From Zunongwangia atlantica 22II14-10F7 (GTDB lineage Bacteria > Bacteroidota > Bacteroidia > Flavobacteriales > Flavobacteriaceae): a stretch of DNA of 64,000 nucleotides. This document shows, in pieces, positions 8,842-16,497 of this stretch (position 1 is its first letter; each line of letters opens with the position of its first letter). The DNA lies in the NCBI RefSeq assembly GCF_002094855.1, contig NZ_ARYN01000017.1, positions 44,084 through 108,083 of the forward strand, in the 5' to 3' direction. Position numbers and translations under genes: made by a program. Under the pieces are notes generated by a model. It was not told the DNA's origin. It saw only the letters and a list, made by a program, of their open reading frames with translations, and did not search any database.

Positions 8842-9294
8842 AGCATATAATTTTTTAGTTTAAAAAATTCTAATCTTGCTAAAAGTATTTGTAGGGAGGG
8901 GTGATGAGAGGCATAAATACTGCTTCGCCTCGTCACTCACTTAAGATCGTGAGCAACTACTATTTTCTGCATCTGGGATCTAAATAAAGAATTAATTTCC
9001 TATAAGTTAAAATTTTAAGACTTTTTTCGATAAGATTCTTAAATAAACTGCAAAAACCACAAAGCATCTTACAATTCATATAATTACTTATAAATCAACA
9101 TGTTTCAACACACCAAAATGCTACATAAACGATAAAAACGTCATGTTATCGATAAAAATGTTCCTTAAATAAACGTTAAACGGTTTTATGCGGCATAAAA
9201 ATTGTTATTCCAAAAACAGTCCCCACCTCCCTATTTATCAGCGATTTGATAAGTTCAATTTGTAACATTTTTTATTAATATAAATTCTTTTATT
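8842..9294. promoter_or_regulatory. Intergenic regulatory region between polysaccharide operon and tonB-like gene
   Basis: This 453-bp gap holds no ORF with coding character. It must contain the promoter and leader of the minus-strand polysaccharide operon and the promoter of the plus-strand TonB-like gene. A perfect dyad with 8-bp arms and a 1-base centre (TTTTATGC-G-GCATAAAA) lies at 9184-9200. The block CGATAAAAA occurs twice at about 9129-9160. Near 8894-8942 a G+C-rich imperfect stem (GAGGC/GCCTC core) lies within the presumed leader of the antiterminator gene. No clean TAnnTTTG box was found on the minus strand. Confidence 0.5.
9184..9200. promoter_or_regulatory. Perfect dyad, candidate operator
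   Basis: TTTTATGC and GCATAAAA form perfect 8-bp arms around a single G. It lies about 95 bp before the TonB-like start and about 340 bp upstream of the antiterminator start, so it could act on either. The binding protein is unknown. Confidence 0.4.
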
Positions 9295-10014
9295 ATGAAA
9301 CCAAAGAAGAACCCAAAGGCAGATCTTAGGAAAAAGACCGTTTTATTTTTACAAATAGGGCTCATCGTCGTCTTACTATTCTCTTACTTAATGATCAATT
9401 TAAAAACCTACGACACAAAACAAGCGAAAGTAGAACAATGGGATCCTATAGAAATGACTGAAGAAGAAGCTATTCCTATAACAAAGGTTCAGGAAGACTT
9501 ACCACCGCCAAAACCTAAAGATCCACCGGTAATAGAACTAATTCCTGATGAATCTCCTGATACTGAGGACGAAATAGAAACTACAGAAACTAGTCTTGAT
9601 GATATTATAGAGGTAGACGAAATTATTGAAGCTCCAGATGATGATCCTGTAGAACCTGTACCTTTTGAATTTATCGAAGATGTACCAATTTTTCCAGGCT
9701 GCGAAAGCTTAAACGATAATGAAGAACGAAAAGCCTGTATGAGTGAAAAAATCTCTCGTTTTATAAGCAAAAGATTCGATACCGGCCTTGGTGAAGATTT
9801 AGGCCTAAGCGGTATAAATCGAGTAACGATAATGTTCGAAATAGATAAAAATGGTGAAGTAAATAATGTTAAAGCAAGAGGTCCACACAAACTTCTAGAA
9901 GAAGAAGGAAAAAGGGTTATTAAACTGTTACCTAAAATGGAACCTGGGAAACAAAGAGGCAAACCAGTACCTGTTCGCTATGTAATACCTATAAACTTTA
10001 AAGTACAAAATTAA
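9295..10014 (+). CDS. TonB-like energy transducer
   Basis: A 239-residue protein with a basic N-terminus, one transmembrane helix at about 18-36 (VLFLQIGLIVVLLFSYLMI), and an acidic, proline-containing periplasmic linker at about 45-125 ('PPPKPKDPP', 'DDDPVEP'). A C-terminal TonB-type domain follows, beginning at the Bacteroidota hallmark 'FEFIEDVPIFPGCE'. The family couples the ExbBD proton-motive complex to TonB-dependent receptors in the outer membrane. No exbBD is nearby, so it would use a complex encoded elsewhere. The gene stands alone and is closed by a strong terminator. Confidence 0.88.
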   Translation: MKPKKNPKADLRKKTVLFLQIGLIVVLLFSYLMINLKTYDTKQAKVEQWDPIEMTEEEAIPITKVQEDLPPPKPKDPPVIELIPDESPDTEDEIETTETSLDDIIEVDEIIEAPDDDPVEPVPFEFIEDVPIFPGCESLNDNEERKACMSEKISRFISKRFDTGLGEDLGLSGINRVTIMFEIDKNGEVNNVKARGPHKLLEEEGKRVIKLLPKMEPGKQRGKPVPVRYVIPINFKVQN

Positions 10015-10046
10015 AATCACAAGTATATATAACAACTACTTTTATA

Positions 10047-10074
10047 GAGGCCAGCCGATACTGGCCTCTTTTTT
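10047..10074 (+). terminator. Rho-independent terminator of tonB-like gene
   Basis: An 8-bp perfect stem (GAGGCCAG / CTGGCCTC) with a 6-base loop followed by six T, starting 33 bp after the stop codon. Confidence 0.9.
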
Positions 10075-10154
10075 ATAATCCAATATTTTAGGCATTTTCA
10101 GCCTAAATAATTTATAAAAATTCACTAACTTAATGTACTCTAAGTAATTGGGTT

Positions 10155-10565
10155 ATGAGACTTGCAGATTCTAAATATGTCGACCAGGTAATCGAATTTA
10201 TCGATTATGATTTTGGAATTTTCTATTTCTTTGATGACATTATTGTTTCTGAAATGCATGAAGGAATCACTTTTAACTGGAAATGTGCCGAAAAAGTAAT
10301 CGCCGACGCCAAAAGGATCTTAGGTGAAGATTGCCGCCCTCATTATATCTCTAACCGAATTAATGAATATTACACAGTCTCTCAAGACTGGCTAAAATTT
10401 TTCAATAATCGTTATTTTTTAAAGAGTTTTTCGGTAATCACACCTCACCCTTCTGGAATGATGAATCTTATCTTCGAGAGAATGTTCTATAGAAGAAGAA
10501 TATTCCAGGTAACTTCATTACATGATGCATTTCAGCACATTTACGAACTTCAAGAGGAAGTATAA
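10155..10565 (+). CDS. Conserved-looking hypothetical protein (136 aa)
   Basis: I do not recognise a named family with certainty. The 136-residue product starts at ATG 10155 and has no signal peptide or transmembrane segment. It alternates predicted beta strands and helices (for example 'GIFYFFDDIIVSEMHEGITFNWKCAEKVIADAKRIL', then 'FLKSFSVITPHPSGMMNLIFERMFYRRRIFQVTSLHDAFQHI'). This layout is reminiscent of small STAS/SpoIIAA-like proteins found in flavobacteria, but no catalytic motif is visible. It stands alone between the TonB-like terminator and the TetR promoter. Its A+T content resembles its neighbours, so there is no sign of recent transfer. Confidence 0.65.
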   Translation: MRLADSKYVDQVIEFIDYDFGIFYFFDDIIVSEMHEGITFNWKCAEKVIADAKRILGEDCRPHYISNRINEYYTVSQDWLKFFNNRYFLKSFSVITPHPSGMMNLIFERMFYRRRIFQVTSLHDAFQHIYELQEEV

Positions 10566-10605
10566 AATCATCTTTTCTCAACAACTACATCGATATAGGT
10601 TAAAA

Positions 10606-10648
10606 CAAAATTAAACAAATGTTTGATTTAAACAATTGTTTAATTTTG
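10606..10648 (+). promoter_or_regulatory. Promoter and nested palindromic operators of the tetR efflux operon
   Basis: The -7 box TAATTTTG (TAnnTTTG) lies at 10641-10648. A perfect 16-bp palindrome (TTAAACAATTGTTTAA) lies at 10628-10643 and overlaps it. A second, degenerate copy (TTAAACAAATGTTTGA) lies at 10611-10626, 17 bp centre to centre. Separately, a perfect 13-bp inverted repeat pairs 10606-10618 with 10636-10648. A TetR dimer bound here would block the promoter, so autoregulation is likely. Confidence 0.75.
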
Positions 10649-10672
10649 TGCCGAATAATTGATTTAGGGATT

Positions 10673-11293
10673 ATGGAACTAAGCGAAAAACAATTACACA
10701 TCATTAAAGTTACAGAAGAACTCTTTGCTAAAAATGGTTTTGACGGCACTTCTGTAAGAATGATTGCAAAAACAGCGAATATTAATATCGCCATGATCTC
10801 TTATTATTTTGGTAGTAAAGAAAAACTATTAGAAACCATTGTTAACTATCGTATTTCGAACTTTAAAATCGAAATAGATCAGGTTATTTCAGATGGAACC
10901 TCTTACCTGAACAAAGTCGATTCTATTATTGCCATCATAATTAAGCGCATTCATAAAGGCCGCCGAATCCAAAAACTGGTTCATTTTGAATTTTCAAGAG
11001 AAAACCCAAAAATTGATTTCTCGAATTATCTAAAGCAAAAAGAAGAAAATCTGGAACTCTTTAGAACGCTTATTGAAGCAGGACAAAAAGAAGGCATATT
11101 TAGTAAAGATGTTAATATAGAGCTTATAATTCCTACAATTTTAGGTAGTTATTTTAATCTCTATTATAACAAAAAAATCTACTCAAAAGTTCATGGTCTT
11201 TTTAAGGAAGAAGATTTCGATCAATTTGTATTCACCACTTTAACCCAACATATTCAAAGAACAATAAAAGCAATTTTAACCTATGAAGAGTAA
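10673..11293 (+). CDS. TetR/AcrR-family transcriptional regulator
   Basis: A 206-residue TetR-type repressor. Residues ~5-50 form the HTH domain ('QLHIIKVTEELFAKNGFDGTSVRMIAKTANINIAMISYYFGSKEKLLETI', with the family-typical YYFGSKE). The rest is a helical ligand-binding domain without clear identity. An upstream in-frame ATG at 10619 exists, but it lies upstream of the predicted transcription start set by the -7 box at 10641-10648, so I place the start at 10673. It is the first gene of a four-gene efflux operon and probably represses it. It overlaps the TolC-family gene by 11 bp. Confidence 0.9.
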   Translation: MELSEKQLHIIKVTEELFAKNGFDGTSVRMIAKTANINIAMISYYFGSKEKLLETIVNYRISNFKIEIDQVISDGTSYLNKVDSIIAIIIKRIHKGRRIQKLVHFEFSRENPKIDFSNYLKQKEENLELFRTLIEAGQKEGIFSKDVNIELIIPTILGSYFNLYYNKKIYSKVHGLFKEEDFDQFVFTTLTQHIQRTIKAILTYEE

Positions 11294-12611
11294 ATCCCTA
11301 GTGTTAGTGTGTTGTTTACTTTTAGGTTTAAAAAGTTTCTCGCAAGAGAATCAAAATTTAAGCCTTGAAGAAGCTGTAAACATCGCCATTAATAATAGTG
11401 ACGATGCAAAGCTTGCTGAAACAACTATCAAAACAGCTTCAGAAGAACTGAAGGTTACTAAAAACAGTCAATATCCAGAATTTTCACTTTCTGTGCAATA
11501 TCAATATCTTACCAGCCCAGATATCGATTTGCAACTTGCGCTAGGAAATTCAGATCCTGCAGATAGTGAAACTGAAGAAGTTGGCACACCAGATATTAAT
11601 CAAATTATGCTGGGACAGGCAAGTGTTTCTATGCCTATATTTTCTGGTTTTAGATTGAAAAATGCTGTAAATGCTAGTCAGAACAATTTTGAAGCAACAA
11701 GTCTGGAAGCTGCTAGTGCAAAAGAGCGCATCGCATTACAAACCATAAGCACTTATCTTAATCTCTATAAGGCACAGCAAATGGTAGCGGTTGTAAAAGA
11801 GAATCTTAAAAGCGCCCAACAGCGCGTGAAAGATTTTAGTGCGATGGAAGAAAACGGACTTCTAGCTCGCAATGATCTTTTAAAAGCACAGCTTCAGGAA
11901 TCCAATATTAATCTTACTTTAAAAGAAGCCGAAAAAAATGTTAGGATTCTAAATTTTAGATTAGCCACATTTTTAAAACTTCCTGAAGATTCTACCTTCA
12001 AATTACCTGAAGAAACCATTGGAGTAACACCCTCAGTAGAAAATACAAGCATACATCGTGCAGATTTAGAGGCCTTAGATTATAGACAAAAAGCTTCAGA
12101 AAATAGTATAAAAATGGCCAAAGCTGCCTATTATCCTTCTATCGCTTTATTGGGTGGTTATGCTGCTTTAGATATTCAAAATGCGTTAACTGTTACTAAC
12201 GCTATGAATGTAGGAGTGGGTGTAAGCTATGATATCTCGAATATTTTTAAAGCCAAAAATGAAGTTAAATTGGCACAACATAAAGCTGAAGAATTACAAT
12301 ATAACATTGCAAAGGCAAAAGACGATGTAAAGATTCAGGTTGAAAATGCTAAAGAAGAATATCAGCTAGCCTTAACACAGTTCGAAGTATACTCCCAATC
12401 CCAGGAACAAGCTGAAGAAAATTACCGGATCGTAAAAGATAAATACGATAATGGTCTAGTAGACACCAACGATCTTTTAGAAGCCGATGTAGACCAACTT
12501 CAGTCTAAAATAAATAAAACAAACGCCCAGGCCGATATTAGCTTAAAATACTATCAATTATTACAGGCTGAAGGTCTTTTAACAAATAAATTCAATTTCA
12601 AAAATAACTAA
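11283..12611 (+). CDS. TolC-family outer-membrane efflux protein
   Basis: A 442-residue protein with a signal peptide (cleavage near residue 20, 'LKSFSQENQ'). Two OEP repeats rich in alanine, glutamine and heptad-like helices follow, e.g. 'LSLEEAVNIAINNSDDAKLAE' at the start of repeat 1 and 'ENYRIVKDKYDNGLVDTNDLLEADVDQLQSKINKTNAQAD' at the end of repeat 2. TolC proteins form a trimeric channel through the outer membrane for type I and MFS/RND pumps. Here it is translationally coupled to tetR (11-bp overlap) and 13 bp before the adaptor gene. Confidence 0.93.
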   Translation: MKSKSLVLVCCLLLGLKSFSQENQNLSLEEAVNIAINNSDDAKLAETTIKTASEELKVTKNSQYPEFSLSVQYQYLTSPDIDLQLALGNSDPADSETEEVGTPDINQIMLGQASVSMPIFSGFRLKNAVNASQNNFEATSLEAASAKERIALQTISTYLNLYKAQQMVAVVKENLKSAQQRVKDFSAMEENGLLARNDLLKAQLQESNINLTLKEAEKNVRILNFRLATFLKLPEDSTFKLPEETIGVTPSVENTSIHRADLEALDYRQKASENSIKMAKAAYYPSIALLGGYAALDIQNALTVTNAMNVGVGVSYDISNIFKAKNEVKLAQHKAEELQYNIAKAKDDVKIQVENAKEEYQLALTQFEVYSQSQEQAEENYRIVKDKYDNGLVDTNDLLEADVDQLQSKINKTNAQADISLKYYQLLQAEGLLTNKFNFKNN

Positions 12612-12624
12612 TCTTTTTACTAAG

Positions 12625-13707
12625 ATGGAAGAAAAGAAAAAAGCGAATAAGAAGTTTATCTTCATAATAGGAGCATTAATATTGGTAGGAATTGTATATG
12701 GTGGCTACAAGTTTATACATTCCCTTTCTCACGAAGAGACCGACGATGCCCAAATTGAAGCCAAGATGAACCCAATTATCCCTCATGTAAGTGGTTATGT
12801 TGAAAAAGTGTACGTAAGCGATAATCAAAAAGTAAAAAAGGGAGACACCTTGCTAATAATTGATAGTCGCGATTATAAAGTACAGTTACAACAAGCTAGA
12901 GCTAATTTACTAGCTTCTGAAAGTCAGGTTGGTGTTGCAAAAGCAAGCATAGGATCATACCAGGCAAATGCAGCAGCATCTAACTCACAATACAAATCTG
13001 CCGGTGGAAATATTAAATCTGCAGAGATTAAATTATGGAGAGCCACTCAGGATTTTAAACGTTACGAAAATCTTTTTGCCAATCATTCTATTACAGAACA
13101 GCAATACGAACAGGCTTTAGCGGCAAAACAAGAAGCTGAGCAACAATTAGAAATTTTAAAGAATCAGGAAAAAGCTTCTGCCAGCCAACGTAATGCTGCC
13201 GTTTCTCAAACAGAAATTTCAGAAAATCAGGTTAGCGTTGCTGAAGCTAATGTAGAAAGCGCAAAAGCTGCTTTAGATGCTGCATTATTAAATATGGATT
13301 ATACGGTAATAACCGCTCCTATAGATGGGCAATTATCTAGCGTAGATATCCAGCCGGGACAATTTATCCAACCGGGACAATCACTTTTTTATCTGGTAAA
13401 TACTAACGATAAATGGATTATCGCCAACTTTAAAGAAACTCAGCTTGAAAAAATGCGCGTGGGACAAAAAGTTGGGATTGAAGTTGATGCCTACCCAGGT
13501 TACGAATTTGAAGGAAAAATTACTGCTTTTTCTCCTGCAACTGGTGCAAGGTTCTCTTTATTACCACCAGATAATGCTACCGGAAACTTTGTAAAAACAG
13601 TACAAAGATTACCGGTTAAAATAGAATTTTCAGATAAAAATGATAAAGAAAAATTAGAGCGTCTACGCTCTGGAATGAACGTTCTGGTAGACGTGCATTT
13701 AAAATAA
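12625..13707 (+). CDS. HlyD/EmrA-type membrane fusion protein
   Basis: A 360-residue adaptor with one N-terminal transmembrane helix at about 11-29. A lipoyl/barrel-sandwich segment follows ('IIPHVSGYVEKVYVSDNQKVKKGDTLLIID', residues ~50-78). A long alanine- and glutamine-rich coiled-coil hairpin spans about 85-215. The second half of the lipoyl domain and beta-barrel comes next ('YTVITAPIDGQLSSVDIQPGQFIQPGQSLFYLV'). This is the EmrA layout. It bridges the inner-membrane EmrB-type pump and the TolC-family channel encoded on either side. Confidence 0.94.
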   Translation: MEEKKKANKKFIFIIGALILVGIVYGGYKFIHSLSHEETDDAQIEAKMNPIIPHVSGYVEKVYVSDNQKVKKGDTLLIIDSRDYKVQLQQARANLLASESQVGVAKASIGSYQANAAASNSQYKSAGGNIKSAEIKLWRATQDFKRYENLFANHSITEQQYEQALAAKQEAEQQLEILKNQEKASASQRNAAVSQTEISENQVSVAEANVESAKAALDAALLNMDYTVITAPIDGQLSSVDIQPGQFIQPGQSLFYLVNTNDKWIIANFKETQLEKMRVGQKVGIEVDAYPGYEFEGKITAFSPATGARFSLLPPDNATGNFVKTVQRLPVKIEFSDKNDKEKLERLRSGMNVLVDVHLK

Positions 13708-13710
13708 ATT

Positions 13711-15306
13711 ATGGCTGAAGAAAAAGCTCAAATACAAGACGAAGACAGCCTGGTTGAATATGGTTTTAGAAGGGTAATCATTACTATTACTGCGGTTTTA
13801 TGTGCGCTTCTGGAAATTATTGATACTACGATTGTAAATGTTGCGCTTAACGATATGCGCGGGAGTCTTGGTGCTACATTAACAGATATAGCATGGGTAA
13901 TTACCGCCTATGCTATTGCCAACGTTATCATTATCCCAATGACGAGTTGGCTTTCTAAACAGTTTGGACGCCGAAATTACTTTGCGGCTTCTATCATTGT
14001 TTTTACCATTTCCTCTTTTCTCTGCGGAAATGCAACAAATATCTGGGAGCTGGTAGCCTTCAGGTTTATTCAGGGAATGGGTGGTGGTGCTCTTTTGGTA
14101 ACCGCCCAAACTATTATTACTGAAAGTTACCCGGTAGCGAAACGTGGTATGGCTCAAGCTATTTATGGTATGGGTGTAATTGTAGGGCCTACTTTGGGAC
14201 CACCATTGGGTGGATACTTAGTAGATCATTTTTCGTGGCCTTATATTTTTTACATTAATATACCACTTGGTATTATTGCGACTTTCCTTACTATTCTTTT
14301 TGTAAGAAGCCCTAAATATGGTGATAAACTTAAAGCAAATCAGGTAGACTGGTGGGGAATTATCTTACTGGCAACCTTTATAGGATCATTACAATTTGTA
14401 TTAGAACATGGGCAACAGGACGACTGGTTTGAAGATGGCACCATTGTAACTTTATCAATAATGGCGGTTTTTGGACTGGTTTTATTTATCTGGCGAGAAC
14501 TTACGTATAAATACCCTGTAGTGAACTTAAGAGTACTTAAGGATGCTAATTTAAGCATAGGTACCATACTTACTTTTATTCTTGGTTTTGGTCTTTTTGG
14601 ATCTACATTTATTATTCCTATTTACACACAATCTATCTTGGGGTGGACGGCAACCGATGCCGGACTTTTACTTATCCCAAGTTCGATTACCACAGGATTA
14701 ATGATGCCGGTTATTGGTAAACTATTAGAACGAGGTGTGCCTCAAAAAATACTTGCAGCCGCAGGATTTGGCATATTCTTTTTATACAGTTTATGGATGT
14801 ATTTGTTAATGACGCCAGATACAGGATCTGAACATATGTTTTGGCCATTGGTTGTACGCGGAGTTGGATTAGGATTATTATTTGTACCTATTACCACCTT
14901 ATCACTTTCAACTTTAAAAGGTAAAGATATTGGTGATGGTGCTGCATTTACAGGAATGATGCGCCAACTTGGTGGTTCTTTTGGGATTGCTATTATTACC
15001 ACCTTTGTTTCAAGATTTACGCAACAACACCGGGTAGAATTAATTCCAAATATAAGTCCCATTAATTTTCAGGTACAGCAAAGGATCCATGCGTTACAGC
15101 AAAATTTTATTCAAAGGGGATTTAGCATTAATGAATCTTTGGACAAAGCATATAGCTTATTAGATGCAAATATCATGAGACAGGCTACTGTTCTTTCATA
15201 TATGGATGTATTTCTTTATCTGGGAATTCTATTTTTAATATGTGTTCCATTTGTACTCTTAATTAAAAAAGGTTCAGGAAAAGTAGATACTAGTTCTGTA
15301 CATTAA
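13711..15306 (+). CDS. EmrB/QacA-type MFS multidrug transporter (DHA2, 14 TM)
   Basis: A 531-residue inner-membrane proton antiporter with about 14 transmembrane segments. The family motifs are visible: 'LEIIDTTIVNVALNDM' in TM1, 'WLSKQFGRRNYF' (motif A, loop 2-3), 'RFIQGMGGGALLVTAQTIITESYP' (motif B region) and 'GMGVIVGPTLGPPLGGYLVDHFSWPYIFYINIPLGI' (motif C of DHA2 antiporters). With the preceding adaptor and TolC protein it makes a tripartite EmrAB-TolC-type pump that expels amphipathic compounds. The substrate is unknown. The operon ends with tandem hairpins. Confidence 0.95.
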   Translation: MAEEKAQIQDEDSLVEYGFRRVIITITAVLCALLEIIDTTIVNVALNDMRGSLGATLTDIAWVITAYAIANVIIIPMTSWLSKQFGRRNYFAASIIVFTISSFLCGNATNIWELVAFRFIQGMGGGALLVTAQTIITESYPVAKRGMAQAIYGMGVIVGPTLGPPLGGYLVDHFSWPYIFYINIPLGIIATFLTILFVRSPKYGDKLKANQVDWWGIILLATFIGSLQFVLEHGQQDDWFEDGTIVTLSIMAVFGLVLFIWRELTYKYPVVNLRVLKDANLSIGTILTFILGFGLFGSTFIIPIYTQSILGWTATDAGLLLIPSSITTGLMMPVIGKLLERGVPQKILAAAGFGIFFLYSLWMYLLMTPDTGSEHMFWPLVVRGVGLGLLFVPITTLSLSTLKGKDIGDGAAFTGMMRQLGGSFGIAIITTFVSRFTQQHRVELIPNISPINFQVQQRIHALQQNFIQRGFSINESLDKAYSLLDANIMRQATVLSYMDVFLYLGILFLICVPFVLLIKKGSGKVDTSSVH

Positions 15307-15320
15307 AAAATTGCTACCCC

Positions 15321-15382
15321 AAATGCCAAATATTGGCATTTTATAAGCCATCGCAAGCTCCCCAACTTGCGGTGGCTTTTTT
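15321..15382 (+). terminator. Tandem terminator hairpins after efflux operon
   Basis: Two hairpins in series: a 9-bp perfect stem (AAATGCCAA/TTGGCATTT, 15321-15341) followed by T-rich DNA, then a 13-bp stem with one G-T wobble (15345-15378) followed by T6 and a second T-run. Confidence 0.88.
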
Positions 15383-15424
15383 ATTTTTTTTACCTTCCAA
15401 CCCCACTTAACTATCAAAAACAAC

Positions 15425-15492
15425 CGTTTAACGACACTAATTTTTAATTAAACGAATACAATTTTATTTTCCCTAAGATTATCTGAATTTTG
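15425..15492 (+). promoter_or_regulatory. Candidate promoter/operator of the H-NOX/FIST operon
   Basis: A 7-bp inverted repeat (CGTTTAA/TTAAACG) pairs 15425-15431 with 15448-15454. A box close to the -7 consensus (GAATTTTG, first base off) lies at 15485-15492, 25 bp before the first gene. No regulator can be assigned. Confidence 0.4.
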
Positions 15493-15516
15493 TTTACATA
15501 AGACACTAAAATTAAA

Positions 15517-15930
15517 ATGAAAAATAAGCTAACAATCCTTTTTATCGAGGACGATATGATTGAAGTGATGAAATTGAACAGAACAATTTCTTCACTATCC
15601 CTACCTCACCATATCATTGAAGCTAAAAATGGTGAAGAAGCCCTAACTATTTTAAACAAAAAAGATCGCTTGCCAGATATTATATTTTTAGATCTTAACA
15701 TGCCTAAAATGAACGGCATAGAGTTTCTTAAAATATTAAAAGCAGATGATATTTTAAAGTACATCCCAACTATTATCCTAACCACTTCTAGTAACCGAAG
15801 AGATCTACTGGAGTGCTACAAAATTGGTATTGCAGGATACATTATTAAACCTCTAAAATACGAGGATTATGTATCTAAACTTAGTAGCGCCCTGGATTAT
15901 TGGAGTCAGAATGAATTGATTAAAGGATAA
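15517..15930 (+). CDS. CheY-like single-domain response regulator (Rcp1 type)
   Basis: A 137-residue stand-alone receiver domain. The acidic pocket is 'IEDD' at 10-13, the phospho-acceptor is D59 in 'IIFLDLNMPKMNG', T/S is in 'ILTTSS', and the conserved lysine is in 'YIIKPL'. There is no output domain. It opens a seven-gene operon and is 6 bp before the H-NOX gene. Because the two kinases here lack receiver domains and a free Hpt is present, this receiver is the natural middle carrier in a His-Asp-His-Asp relay; that is inference. It could instead be a phosphate sink or act on an unlinked target. Confidence 0.93.
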   Translation: MKNKLTILFIEDDMIEVMKLNRTISSLSLPHHIIEAKNGEEALTILNKKDRLPDIIFLDLNMPKMNGIEFLKILKADDILKYIPTIILTTSSNRRDLLECYKIGIAGYIIKPLKYEDYVSKLSSALDYWSQNELIKG

Positions 15931-15936
15931 TATATT

Positions 15937-16497
15937 ATGAAAGGCATAGTATTTACTGAATTCCTCGAGATGGTCGAGGAAAAATTCGGTATTGAAGTGG
16001 TAGATCATATTTTAAATGAATCTAAACTTCAATCTGAAGGTATTTATACCTCTGTAGGCACCTACGATTTTATAGAAATGCAAAGCCTCTTAATAAATCT
16101 AAGCAAAAAGGTCGCTATTCCTTTAGATGATCTTATTTATAGCTACGGACTCTATTTTTTTAATACACTTACAAAAGTACATCCCGGGATCTTTGCACTT
16201 TATAAAGATCCTATAGAGCTACTTTCTTCCATAGAAAATCATATTCATGTTCAGGTTAGAAAATTATATCCAGGAGCAGAGCTTCCAACGTTTAAAATTG
16301 AGAAAAAGACTGAAGATCAACTGGAAATTTTGTATTTTTCAGAAAGAGCAATGTACATGTTCGCCAAAGCCCTAATGGAAAAAACTTTTGAACACTACGA
16401 CCAGGCTTCCAAAATTCGGTTAGAAAAAATCGAAAATAATGGAACAAAGGTCAGATTCCTGATATCAAAAAAATATGGAACCTACCAAAAAGATTGA
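15937..16497 (+). CDS. H-NOX (heme NO-binding) sensor protein
   Basis: A 186-residue stand-alone H-NOX domain, the usual length. The N-terminus 'MKGIVFTEFLEMVEEKFGIEVVD' is typical. The proximal heme ligand aligns to H104 in 'HIHVQVRKLYPGAELPTF'. The propionate-binding YxSxR motif is Y133-F-S-E-R137. Using the spacing known for Thermoanaerobacter H-NOX (H102, Y131, Y140), the distal Tyr140 position is F142 here. Lack of that tyrosine is the known mark of NO-selective, O2-excluding H-NOX. Such proteins change the activity of a neighbouring kinase when NO binds. Its last 23 bp overlap the start of the PAS kinase gene, fitting a sensor-kinase pair. Confidence 0.93.
   Translation: MKGIVFTEFLEMVEEKFGIEVVDHILNESKLQSEGIYTSVGTYDFIEMQSLLINLSKKVAIPLDDLIYSYGLYFFNTLTKVHPGIFALYKDPIELLSSIENHIHVQVRKLYPGAELPTFKIEKKTEDQLEILYFSERAMYMFAKALMEKTFEHYDQASKIRLEKIENNGTKVRFLISKKYGTYQKD

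Noticed and set aside
9489..9962. A 157-residue minus-strand frame inside the TonB-like gene
   Set aside because: Serine/isoleucine-rich mirror of the acidic linker and TonB domain on the other strand, which is clearly the real gene.
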